Positions 1-10,922 of a DNA stretch of 64,000 nucleotides are shown in pieces. Location of the stretch: NCBI GenBank assembly GCA_963942565.1, contig OZ012688.1, positions 20,358,599 to 20,422,598 on the forward strand. The letters are read 5' to 3'. Made by a program: the position numbers and the translations under genes. Every line of letters begins with the position of its first letter. The stretch's first letter is position 1. The DNA comes from Maea johnstoni. Taxonomy: Eukaryota > Annelida > Polychaeta > Spionida > Magelonidae. The notes beneath the pieces were generated by a model, which had not been told where the DNA came from, made no database searches, and saw only the letters and a list, made by a program, of their open reading frames with translations.

Positions 1-567
1 TTCTTCTAATATAGTTCCAAACGACCTTGTTTAAGTCATTGTTCATATTTCACTTCATGTTGCTCCATTACTTTTGTAAGAAAACGTTGCATAGTTATAG
101 AGGCGACCCTAGAGTTGCATTCCATAATGAACCTTAGTTTATGCTTTATTTCAAAATAAAAACAGGTGATGAAAATGCTCAAAGGTTTGATGTGTTGCTA
201 TGTTGTATGTTTCTATGACGTCATAGATGGCGCTCGACCAATCATGTTTAGTCCTTGTCACACCCCTATACCTTGACAACCAGTGAAACGTATTGCATCA
301 TTAATTCGGAACTTGTCACAATCCATCGGAAGAATAAGAACTGGAAGCTACTGCACATCTGTAGCACATCTCTGCTCAAATCTCTGGGGCTGATTATATA
401 CGGATTATATACGGGTCTTTCTTGTAAAACGGTCCCAAACGATATTGTTTAAGCCATTGTTGATATTTTAGTTCATGTTGCACCATTCCTTTTTAAAGAA
501 AATGTTGCACGTTTAAAGAGTCGACATTAAAGTAACATTTCATAATGTACATTTCATTATGCTTTCT

Positions 568-571
568 TTAA
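568..571. other. Empty TTAA site of the satellite MITE (four copies in array)
   Basis: Here half B reads GCTTTCTTTAAATAAAGAC with no insert, whereas other units read GCTTTCTTTAA, then the MITE, then TTAAATAAAGAC. The same empty site occurs at 26080-26083, 28375-28378 and 30677-30680. One TTAA is left and nothing else changes. The copy at 568 has the 11 bp duplication and GTAACAT nearby; the three later copies lack the duplication and have GTTACAT. Empty sites therefore exist on two half-B backgrounds. Confidence 0.9.
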
Positions 572-819
572 ATAAAGACATGATAATTGAGATGCTCCAT
601 AAAAAATGACAGATTCCCTATGTTAAAACAGGTTAAAGAAAAACATTGGGGTTTTTCTTTTGCCGTCATGACATAGGTTTAAATGTAATTTACGCAAGAC
701 GATGTCTGTGAAACATGTGACACACAACCAACTACGTACCCTGTATGTGGTCGACAATTTGGCACTTTTCCGCTTTTCTAGCGCTAATTGAAAAAAAGTG
801 TAAAGCAGCGGTTCTGACT

Positions 820-1227
820 CAAAGGTTTGATGTGTTGCTATGCTGTATGTCACTATGACGTCATAGATGGCGCTCGACCAATCACAATCAGGCGTAGTCA
901 CATCCCTATACCTGGACAACCAGGGAAACGTATTTCATCACTAATTCGGAACTTGTAACAATACATCGTAAGAAGATGAAATGGAAGCTACTGCACATCT
1001 GTAGCACATCTCTGTTCAAATCTTTGGGCTTATAGGCCATACGGGTCTTTCTTCTAATATAGTTCCAAACGACCTTGTTTAAGTCATTGTTCATATTTCA
1101 CTTCATGTTGCTCCATTACTTTTGTAAGAAAACGTTGCATAGTTATAGAGGCGACATTAGAGTTGCATTCCATAATGAACCTTAGTTTATGCTTTATTTC
1201 AAAATAAAAACAGGTGATGAAAATGCT
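820..1227 (+). repeat. Satellite half-unit A (representative copy)
   Basis: About 408 bp, starting at CAAAGGTTTGATGTG and ending at GAAAATGCT just before the same start motif opens half B. It contains the CRE and CCAAT module near its left end, a conserved core around CTACTGCACATCTGTAGCAC, and an A-rich right end with AAATAAAA. Half A is the less variable half: in the array it shows mostly single-base changes such as AGAGTTG versus AAAGTTG, and it never carries the MITE. The window opens inside an A half (1-179). Confidence 0.9.
854..882 (+). promoter_or_regulatory. CRE palindrome plus CCAAT box, repeated in nearly every half-unit
   Basis: TATGACGTCATA (854-865) is a perfect 12 bp palindrome containing the full cAMP-response element TGACGTCA. 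GATGGCGC follows directly, and CCAAT lies at 878-882. The block is identical in half A and in most half-B copies although the rest of A and B has diverged. It is lost in the six B copies with the 92 bp deletion and altered to TATGGCGTCATA in the B copies near 2510 and 6265; one A copy (near 39775) has a change beside it. CREB/ATF and NF-Y binding are inferred from the motifs only; transcription is not shown. Confidence 0.5.
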
Positions 1228-1842
1228 CAAAGGTTTGATGTGTTGCTATGTTGTATGTTTCTATGACGTCATAGATGGCGCTCGACCAATCATGTTTAGT
1301 CCTTGTCACACCCCTATACCTTGACAACCAGTGAAACGTATTGCATCATTAATTCGGAACTTGTCACAATCCATCGGAAGAATAAGAACTGGAAGCTACT
1401 GCACATCTGTAGCACATCTCTGCTCAAATCTCTGGGGCTGATTATATACGGGTCTTTCTTGTAAAACGGTCCCAAACGATATTGTTTAAGCCATTGTTGA
1501 TATTTTAGTTCATGTTGCACCATTCCTTTTTAAAGAAAATGTTGCACGTTTAAAGAGTCGACATTAAAGTAACATTTCATAATGTACATTTCATTATGCT
1601 TTCTTTAACCCTTATGCTGCTGGTGGCTAATTGCACCAATACAAAGTGATGCAAAAACCCTGAAAAATCACTGAAACCATGGCAAATGGGTACTCATCTG
1701 AGAGTACTCAGCGAGAGCTTTCAAATGAATACCAACATGACAGGTTTTATATGGTTTTCAAAGATTTTTGCATTTTTGTGCATTGGGCGAATGTAACGTC
1801 AGCATTGGAAGGGTTAAATAAAGACATGATAATTGAGATGCT
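1228..1842 (+). repeat. Satellite half-unit B with MITE insert (representative copy)
   Basis: Half B aligns with half A along its whole length (same start motif, same CRE/CCAAT module, same core) at clearly lower identity than B to B. Without the insert it is about 406 bp, close to A, so the two arose by duplication. It is the variable half. Some copies carry an 11 bp tandem duplication of ATTATATACGG (first at about 390 and 2690). Six copies lack 92 bp at the left. Thirty-one of 35 carry a 205 bp MITE in the TTAA near the right end. Confidence 0.9.
1609..1813 (+). mobile_element. piggyBac-like TTAA MITE inside satellite half B (representative of 31 array copies)
   Basis: A 205 bp non-coding element flanked by TTAA on both sides (1605-1608 and 1814-1817). 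Its left end reads CCCTTATGCTG and the right end, reversed, CCCTTCCAATGCTG, so the termini are short imperfect inverted repeats starting with CCC, as known for piggyBac elements with TTAA target duplication. Later copies begin near 2866, 4112, 5370, 6627, 7873, 9120, 10366, 11624, 12778, 14036, 15190, 16448, 17602, 18860, 20014, 21168, 22426, 23580, 24838, 27132, 29434, 31736, 32994, 34258, 35505, 36769, 38027, 39273, 40531 and 41789. All have the same position and orientation, so the element was inserted once and amplified with the satellite. Some copies have CCG for the terminal CCC. Relatives outside the array lie at 43850, 53013 and 61972. The superfamily is inferred from TTAA and CCC alone; no transposase is present. 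Confidence 0.85.
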
Positions 1843-2065
1843 CCATAAAAAATGACAGATTCCCTATGTTAAAACAGGTTAAAGAAAAACATTGGGGTTT
1901 ATCTTTTGCCGTCATGACATAGGTTTAAATGTAATTTACGCAAGACGATGTCTGTGAAACATGTGACACACAACCAACTACGTACCCTGTATGTGGCCGA
2001 CAATTTGGCACTTTTCCGCTTTTCTAGCGCTAATTGAAAAAAAGTGTAAAGCAGCGGTTCTGACT
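1843..2065 (+). repeat. Satellite spacer segment (representative copy)
   Basis: About 223 bp between half B and the next half A, without similarity to either half that I can see. It includes a TTGGGGTTTTTCTTTTGCC stretch and TTTTCTAGCGCTAATTG. In four units (near 28590, 30890, 33410 and 35925) GCGCTA is duplicated to TAGCGCTAGCGCT, giving the 6 bp length class. A 98-codon minus-strand frame runs through spacer and A start in almost every copy; see the rejected items. Confidence 0.85.
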
Positions 2066-5000
2066 CAAAGGTTTGATGTGTTGCTATGCTGTATGTCACT
2101 ATGACGTCATAGATGGCGCTCGACCAATCACAATCAGGCGTAGTCACATCCCTATACCTGGACAACCAGGGAAACGTATTTCATCACTAATTCGGAACTT
2201 GTAACAATACATCGTAAGAAGATGAAATGGAAGCTACTGCACATCTGTAGCACATCTCTGTTCAAATCTTTGGGCTTATAGGCCATACGGGTCTTTCTTC
2301 TAATATAGTTCCAAACGACCTTGTTTAAGTCATTGTTCATATTTCACTTCATGTTGCTCCATTACTTTTGTAAGAAAACGTTGCATAGTTATAGAGGCGA
2401 CATTAGAGTTGCATTCCATAATGAACCTTAGTTAATGCTTTATTTCAAAATAAAAACAGGTTGATGAAAATGCTCAAAGGTTTGATGTGTTGCTATGTTG
2501 TATGTTTTATGGCGTCATAGATGGCGCTCGACCAATCATGTTTAGTCCTTGTCACACCCTTGTACCTTGACAACCAGTGAAACGTATTGCATCATTAATT
2601 CGGAACTTGTCACAATCCATCGGTAGAATAAGAACTGGAAGCTACTGCACATCTGTAGCACATCTCTGCTCAAATCTCTGGGGCTGATTATATACGGATT
2701 ATATACGGGTCTTTCTTGTAAAACGGTCCCAAATGATATTGTTTAAGCCATTGTTGATATTTTAGTTCATGTTGCACCATTCCTTTTTAAAGAAAATGTT
2801 GCACGTTTAAAGAGTCGACATTAAAGTAACATTTCATAATGTACATTTCATTATGCTTTCTTTAACCGTTATGCTGCTGGTGGCTAATTGCACCAATACA
2901 AAGTGATGCAAAAAACCTGAAAAATCACTGAAACCCCTGCAAATGGGTACTCATCTGAGAGTACTCAGCGAGAGCTTTCAAATGAATACTAACATGACAG
3001 GTTTTATATGGTTTTCAAAGATTTTTGCATTTTTGTGCATTGGGCAAATGTAACGTCAGCATTGGAAGGGTTAAATAAAGACATGATAATTGAGATGCTC
3101 CATAAAAAATGACAGATTCCCTATGTTAAAACAGGTTAAAGAAAAACATTGGGGTTTTTCTTTTGCCGTCATGACATAGGTTTAAATGTAATTTACGCAA
3201 GACGATGTCTGTGAAACATGTGACACACAACCAACTACGTACCCTGTATGTGGTCGACAATTTGGCACTTTTCCGCTTTTCTAGCGCTAATTGAAAAAAA
3301 GTGTAAAGCAGCGGTTCTGACTCAAAGGTTTGATGTGTTGCTATGCTGTATGTCACTATGACGTCATAGATGGCGCTCGACCAATCACAATCAGGCGTAG
3401 TCACATCCCTATACCTGGACAACCAGGGAAACGTATTTCATCACTAATTCGGAACTTGTAACAATACATCGTAAGAAGATGAAATGGAAGCTACTGCACA
3501 TCTGTAGCACATCTCTGTTCAAATCTTTGGGCTTATAGGCCATACGGGTCTTTCTTCTAATATAGTTCCAAACGACCTTGTTTAAGTCATTGTTCATATT
3601 TCACTTCATGTTGCTCCATTACTTTTGTAAGAAAACGTTGCATAGTTATAGAGGCGACATTAGAGTTGCATTCCATAATGAACCTTAGTTTATGCGTTAT
3701 TTCAAAATAAAAACAGGTGATGAAAATGCTCAAAGGTTTGATGTGTTGCTATGTTGTATGTTTCTATGACGTCATAGATGGCGCTCGACCAATCATGTTT
3801 AGTCCTTGTCACACCCCTATACCTTGACAACCAGTGAAACGTATTGCATCATTAATTCGGAACTTGTCACAATCCATCGGAAGAATAAGAACTGGAAGCT
3901 ACTGCACATCTGTAGCACATCTCTGCTCAAATCTCTGGGGCTGATTATATACGGGTCTTTCTTGTAAAACGGTCCCAAACGATATTGTTTAAGCCATTGT
4001 TGATATTTTAGTTCATGTTGCACCATTCCTTTTTAAAGAAAATGTTGCACGTTTAAAGAGTCGACATTAAAGTTACATTTCATAATGTACATTTCATTAT
4101 GCTTTCTTTAACCGTTATGCTGCTGGTGGCTAATTGCACCAATACAAAGTGATGCAAAAACCCTGAAAAATCACTGAAACCATGGCAAATGGGTACTCAT
4201 CTGAGAGTAGTCAGCGAGAGCTTTCAAATGAATACCAACATGACAGGGTTTAGATGGTTTTCAAAGATTTTTGCATTTTTGTGCATTGGGCGAATGTAAC
4301 GTCAGCATTGGAAGGGTTAAATAAAGACATGATAATTGAGATGCTCCATAAAAAATGACAGATTCCCTATGTTAAAACAGGTTAAAGAAAAACATTGGGG
4401 TTTTTCTTTTGCCGTCATGACATAGGTTTAAATGTAATTTACGCAAGACGATGTCTGTGAAACATGTGACACACAACCAACTACGTACCCTGTATGTGGT
4501 CGACAATTTGGCACTTTTCCGCTTTTCTAGCGCTAATTGAAAAAAAGTGTAAAGCAGCGGTTCTGACTCAAAGGTTTGATGTGTTGCTATGCTGTATGTC
4601 ACTATGACGTCATAGATGGCGCTCGACCAATCACAATCAGGCGTAGTCACATCCCTATACCTGGACAACCAGGGAAACGTATTTCATCACTAATTCGGAA
4701 CTTGTAACAATACATCGTAAGAAGATGAAATGGAAGCTACTGCACATCTGTAGCACATCTCTGTTCAAATCTTTGGGCTTATAGGCCATACGGGTCTTTC
4801 TTCTAATATAGTTCCAAACGACCTTGTTTAAGCCATTGTTCATATTTCACTTCATGTTGCTCCATTACTTTTGTAAGAAAACGTTGCATAGTTATAGAGG
4901 CGACATTAAAGTTGCATTCCATAATGAACCTTAGTTTATGCTTTATTTCAAAATAAAAACAGGTTGATGAAAATGCTCAAAGGTTTGATGTGTTGCTATG

Positions 5001-8000
5001 TTGTATGTTTCTATGACGTCATAGATGGCGCTCGACCAATCATGTTTAGTCCTTGTCACACCCCTATACCTTGACAACCAGTGAAACGTATTGCATCATT
5101 AATTCGGAACTTGTCACAATCCATCGGAAGAATAAGAACTGGAAGCTACTGCACATCTGTAGCACATCTCTGCTCAAATCTCTGGGGCTGATTATATTCG
5201 GATTATATACGGGTCTTTCTTGTAAAACGGTCCCAAACGATATTGTTTAAGCCATTGTTGATATTTTAGTTCATGTTGCACCATTCCTTTTTAAAGAAAA
5301 TGTTGCACGTTTAAAGAGTCGACATTAAAGTAACATTTCATAATGTACATTTCATTATGCTTTCTTTAACCGTTATGCTGCTAGTGGCTAATTGCACCAA
5401 TACAAAGTGATGCAAAAAACCTGAAAAATCACTGAAACCATGGCAAATGGGTACTCATCTGAGAGTACTCAGCGAGAGCTTTCAAATGAATACCAACATG
5501 ACAGGTTTTATATGGTTTTCAAAGATTTTTGCATTTTTGTGCATTGGGCGAATGTAACGTCAGCATTGGAAGGGTTAAATAAAGACATGATAATTGAGAT
5601 GCTCCATAAAAAATGACAGATTCCCTATGTTAAAACAGGTTAAAGAAAAACATTGGGGTTTTTCTTTTGCCGTCATGACATAGGTTTAAATGTAATTTAC
5701 GCAAGACGATGTCTGTGAAACATGTGACACACAACCAACTACGTACCCTGTATGTGGCCGACAATTTGGCACTTTTCCGCTTTTCTAGCGCTAATTGAAA
5801 AAAAGTGTAAAGCAGCGGTTCTGACTCAAAGGTTTGATGTGTTGCTATGCTGTATGTCACTATGACGTCATAGATGGCGCTCGACCAATCACAATCAGGC
5901 GTAGTCACATCCCTATACCTGGACAACCAGGGAAACGTATTTCATCACTAATTCGGAACTTGTAACAATACATCGTAAGAAGATGAAATGGAAGCTACTG
6001 CACATCTGTAGCACATCTCTGTTCAAATCTTTGGGCTTATAGACAATACGGGTCTTTCTTCTAATATAGTTCCAAACGACCTTATTTAAGTCATTGTTCA
6101 TATTTCACTTCATGTTGCTCCATTACTTTTGTAAGAAAACGTTGCATAGTTATAGAGGCGACATTAGAGTTGCATTCCATAATGAACCTTAGTTAATGCT
6201 TTATTTCAAAATAAAAACAGGTTGATGAAAATGCTCAAAGGTTTGATGTGTTGCTATGTTGTATGTTTTATGGCGTCATAGATGGCGCTCGACCAATCAT
6301 GTTTAGTCCTTGTCACACCCTTATACCTTGACAACCAGTGAAACGTATTGCATCATTAATTCGGAACTTGTCACAATCCATCGGAAGAATAAGAACTGGA
6401 AGCTACTGCACATCTGTAGCACATCTCTGCTCAAATCTCTGGGGCTGATTATATACGGATTATATACGGGTCTTTCTTGTAAAACGGTCCCAAATGATAT
6501 TGTTTAAGCCATTGTTGATATTTTAGTTCATGTTGCACCATTCCTTTTTAAAGAAAATGTTGCACGTTTAAAGAGTCGACATTAAAGTAACATTTCATAA
6601 TGTACATTTCATTATGCTTTCTTTAACCGTTATGCTGCTGGTGGCTAATTGCACCAATACAAAGTGATGCAAAAAACCTGAAAAATCACTGAAACCCCTG
6701 CAAATGGGTACTCATCTGAGAGTACTCAGCGAGAGCTTTCAAATGAATACCAACATGCCAGGTTTTATATGGTTTTCAAAGATTTTTGCATTTTTGTGCA
6801 TTGGGCAAATGTAACGTCAGCATTGGAAGGGTTAAATAAAGACATGATAATTGAGATGCTCCATAAAAAATGACAGATTCCCTATGTTAAAACAGGTTAA
6901 AGAAAAACATTGGGGTTTTTCTTTTGCCGTCATGACATAGGTTTAAATGTAATTTACGCAAGACGATGTCTGTGAAACATGTGACACACAACCAACTACG
7001 TACCCTGTATGTGGTCGACAATTTGGCACTTTTCCGCTTTTCTAGCGCTAATTGAAAAAAAGTGTAAAGCAGCGGTTCTGACTCAAAGGTTTGATGTGTT
7101 GCTATGCTGTATGTCACTATGACGTCATAGATGGCGCTCGACCAATCACAATCAGGCGTAGTCACATCCCTATACCTGGACAACCAGGGAAACGTATTTC
7201 ATCACTAATTCGGAACTTGTAACAATACATCGTAAGAAGATGAAATGGAAGCTACTGCACATCTGTAGCACATCTCTGTTCAAATCTTTGGGCTTATAGG
7301 CCATACGGGTCTTTCTTCTAATATAGTTCCAAACGACCTTGTTTAAGTCATTGTTCATATTTCACTTCATGTTGCTCCATTACTTTTGTAAGAAAACGTT
7401 GCATAGTTATAGAGGCGACATTAGAGTTGCATTCCATAATGAACCTTAGTTTATGCGTTATTTCAAAATAAAAACAGGTGATGAAAATGCTCAAAGGTTT
7501 GATGTGTTGCTATGTTGTATGTTTCTATGACGTCATAGATGGCGCTCGACCAATCATGTTTAGTCCTTGTCACACCCCTATACCTTGACAACCAGTGAAA
7601 CGTATTGCATCATTAATTCGGAACTTGTCACAATCCATCGGAAGAATAAGAACTGGAAGCTACTGCACATCTGTAGCACATCTCTGCTCAAATCTCTGGG
7701 GCTGATTATATACGGGTCTTTCTTGTAAAACGGTCCCAAACGATATTGTTTAAGCCATTGTTGATATTTTAGTTCATGTTGCACCATTCCTTTTTAAAGA
7801 AAATGTTGCACGTTTAAAGAGTCGACATTAAAGTAACATTTCATAATGTACATTTCATTATGCTTTCTTTAACCGTTATGCTGCTAGTCGCTAATTGCAC
7901 CAATACAAAGTGATGCAAAAAACCTGAAAAATCACTGAAACCCTGGCAAATGGGTACTCATCTGAGAGTAGTCAGCGAGAGCTTTCAAATGAATACCAAC

Positions 8001-10922
8001 ATGACAGGGTTTAGATGGTTTTCAAAGATTTTTGCATTTTTGTGCATTGGGCGAATGTAACGTCAGCATTGGAAGGGTTAAATAAAGACATGATAATTGA
8101 GATGCTCCATAAAAAATGACAGATTCCCTATGTTAAAACAGGTTAAAGAAAAACATTGGGGTTTTTCTTTTGCCGTCATGACATAGGTTTAAATGTAATT
8201 TACGCAAGACGATGTCTGTGAAACATGTGACACACAACCAACTACGTACCCTGTATGTGGTCGACAATTTGGCACTTTTCCGCTTTTCTAGCGCTAATTG
8301 AAAAAAAGTGTAAAGCAGCGGTTCTGACTCAAAGGTTTGATGTGTTGCTATGCTGTATGTCACTATGACGTCATAGATGGCGCTCGACCAATCACAATCA
8401 GGCGTAGTCACATCCCTATACCTGGACAACCAGGGAAACGTATTTCATCACTAATTCGGAACTTGTAACAATACATCGTAAGAAGATGAAATGGAAGCTA
8501 CTGCACATCTGTAGCACATCTCTGTTCAAATCTTTGGGCTTATAGGCCATACGGGTCTTTCTTCTAATATAGTTCCAAACGACCTTGTTTAAGCCATTGT
8601 TCATATTTCACTTCATGTTGCTCCATTACTTTTGTAAGAAAACGTTGCATAGTTATAGAGGCGACATTAAAGTTGCATTCCATAATGAACCTTAGTTTAT
8701 GCTTTATTTCAAAATAAAAACAGGTTGATGAAAATGCTCAAAGGTTTGATGTGTTGCTATGTTGTATGTTTCTATGACGTCATAGATGGCGCTCGACCAA
8801 TCATGTTTAGTCCTTGTCACACCCCTATACCTTGACAACCAGTGAAACGTATTGCATCATTAATTCGGAACTTGTCACAATCCATCGGAAGAATAAGAAC
8901 TGGAAGCTACTGCACATCTGTAGCACATCTCTGCTCAAATCTCTGGGGCTGATTATATACGGGTCTTTCTTGTAAAACGGTCCCAAACGATATTGTTTAA
9001 GCCATTGTTGATATTTTAGTTCATGTTGCACCATTCCTTTTTAAAGAAAATGTTGCACGTTTAAAGAGTCGACATTAAAGTAACATTTCATAATGTACAT
9101 TTCATTATGCTTTCTTTAACCGTTATGCTGCTAGTCGCTAATTGCACCAATACAAAGTGATGCAAAAAACCTGAAAAATCACTGAAACCCTGGCAAATGG
9201 GTACTCATCTGAGAGTACTCAGCGAGAGCTTTCAAATGAATACCAACATGACAGGTTTTAGATGGTTTTCAAAGATTTTTGCATTTTTGTGCATTGGGCG
9301 AATGTAACGTCAGCATTGGAAGGGTTAAATAAAGACATGATAATTGAGATGCTCCATAAAAAATGACAGATTCCCTATGTTAGAACAGGTTAAAGAAAAA
9401 CATTGGGGTTTTTCTTTTGCCGTCATGACATAGGTTTAAATGTAATTTACGCAAGACGATGTCTGTGAAACATGTTAAACACAACCAACTACGTACCCTG
9501 TATGTGGTCGACAATTTGGCACTTTTCCGCTTTTCTAGCGCTAATTGAAAAAAAGTGTAAAGCAGCGGTTCTGACTCAAAGGTTTGATGTGTTGCTATGC
9601 TGTATGTCACTATGACGTCATAGATGGCGCTCGACCAATCACAATCAGGCGTAGTCACATCCCTATACCTGGACAACCAGGGAAACGTATTTCATCACTA
9701 ATTCGGAACTTGTAACAGTACATCGTAAGAAGATGAAATGGAAGCTACTGCACATCTGTAGCACATCTCTGTTCAAATCTTTGGGCTTATAGGCCATACG
9801 GGTCTTTCTTCTAATATAGTTCCAAACGACCTTGTTTAAGTCATTGTTCATATTTCACTTCATGTTGCTCCATTACTTTTGTAAGAAAACGTTGCATAGT
9901 TATAGAGGCGACATTAGAGTTGCATTCCATAATGAACCTTAGTTTATGCTTTATTTCAAAATAAAAACAGGTGATGAAAATGCTCAAAGGTTTGATGTGT
10001 TGCTATGTTGTATGTTTCTATGACGTCATAGATGGCGCTCGACCAATCATGTTTAGTCCTTGTCACACCCCTATACCTTGACAACCAGTGAAACGTATTG
10101 CATCATTAATTCGGAACTTGTCACAATCCATCGGAAGAATAAGAACTGGAAGCTACTGCACATCTGTAGCACATCTCTACTCAAATCTCTGGGGCTGAGT
10201 ATATACGGGTCTTTCTTGTAAAACGGTCCCAAACGATATTGTTTAAGCCATTGTTGATATTTTAGTTCATGTTGCACCATTCCTTTTTAAAGAAAATGTT
10301 GCACGTTTAAAGAGTCGACATTAAAGTTACATTTCATAATGTACATTTCATTATGCTTTCTTTAACCCTTATGCTGCTGGTGGCTAATTGCACCAATACA
10401 AAGTGATGCAAAAACCCTGAAAAATCACTGAAACCATGGCAAATGGGTACTCATCTGAGAGTACTCAGCGAGAGCTTTCAAATGAATACCAACATGACAG
10501 GTTTTAGATTGTTTTCAAAGATTTTTGCATTTTTGTGCATTGGGCGAATGTAACGTCAGCATTGGAAGGGTTAAATAAAGACATGATAATTGAGATGCTC
10601 CATAAAAAATGACAGATTCCCTATGTTAAAACAGGTTAAAGAAAAACATTGGGGTTTTTCTTTTGCCGTCATGACATAGGTTTAAATGTAATTTACGCAA
10701 GACGATGTCTGTGAAACATGTGACACACAACCAACTACGTACCCTGTATGTGGTCGACAATTTGGCACTTTTCCGCTTTTCTAGCGCTAATTGAAAAAAA
10801 GTGTAAAGCAGCGGTTCTGACTCAAAGGTTTGATGTGTTGCTATGCTGTATGTCACTATGACGTCATAGATGGCGCTCGACCAATCACAATCAGGCGTAG
10901 TCACATCCCTATACCTGGACAA

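Larger units (their letters stand above)
1..10922. repeat. Higher-order block 1: 1246/1257 units, trimer of ~3.76 kb
   Basis: Rare marker changes recur every third unit: TATGGCGTCATAG near 2510 and 6265, TTTATGCGTTATTT near 3690 and 7450, GAGAGTAGTCAGCG near 4205 and 7965. Each pair is about 3.76 kb apart, equal to 1246+1258+1257. The trimer is clear from about 2.2 to 8.9 kb; the outer units resemble it less. The first unit, at the window edge, lacks the MITE. Confidence 0.8.

Noticed and set aside
255-452. 65-codon plus-strand frame in half B
   Set aside because: It exists only in units with the 11 bp duplication, overlaps the minus frames, and has no known domain.
623-919. Minus-strand 98-codon frame kept open in almost all satellite units
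   Set aside because: Copies are nearly identical, so openness in one implies openness in all. The differences between copies are mostly amino-acid changing (for example Ser/Ala, Arg/Gln, Pro/Gln, Cys/Phe), there is no recognisable domain, and one unit ends early. I treat it as a chance frame.
906-1523. Related 62- and 69-codon minus frames in halves A and B
   Set aside because: Their likeness follows from A and B being homologous DNA. The 11 bp duplication and the 92 bp deletion in B disrupt or replace the frame in many units without any compensation.
1314-1523. CENP-B box search in the satellite
   Set aside because: ATTCGGAACTTGT begins like a CENP-B box, but the required CGGG at the right spacing is absent. 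Centromere identity cannot be claimed.
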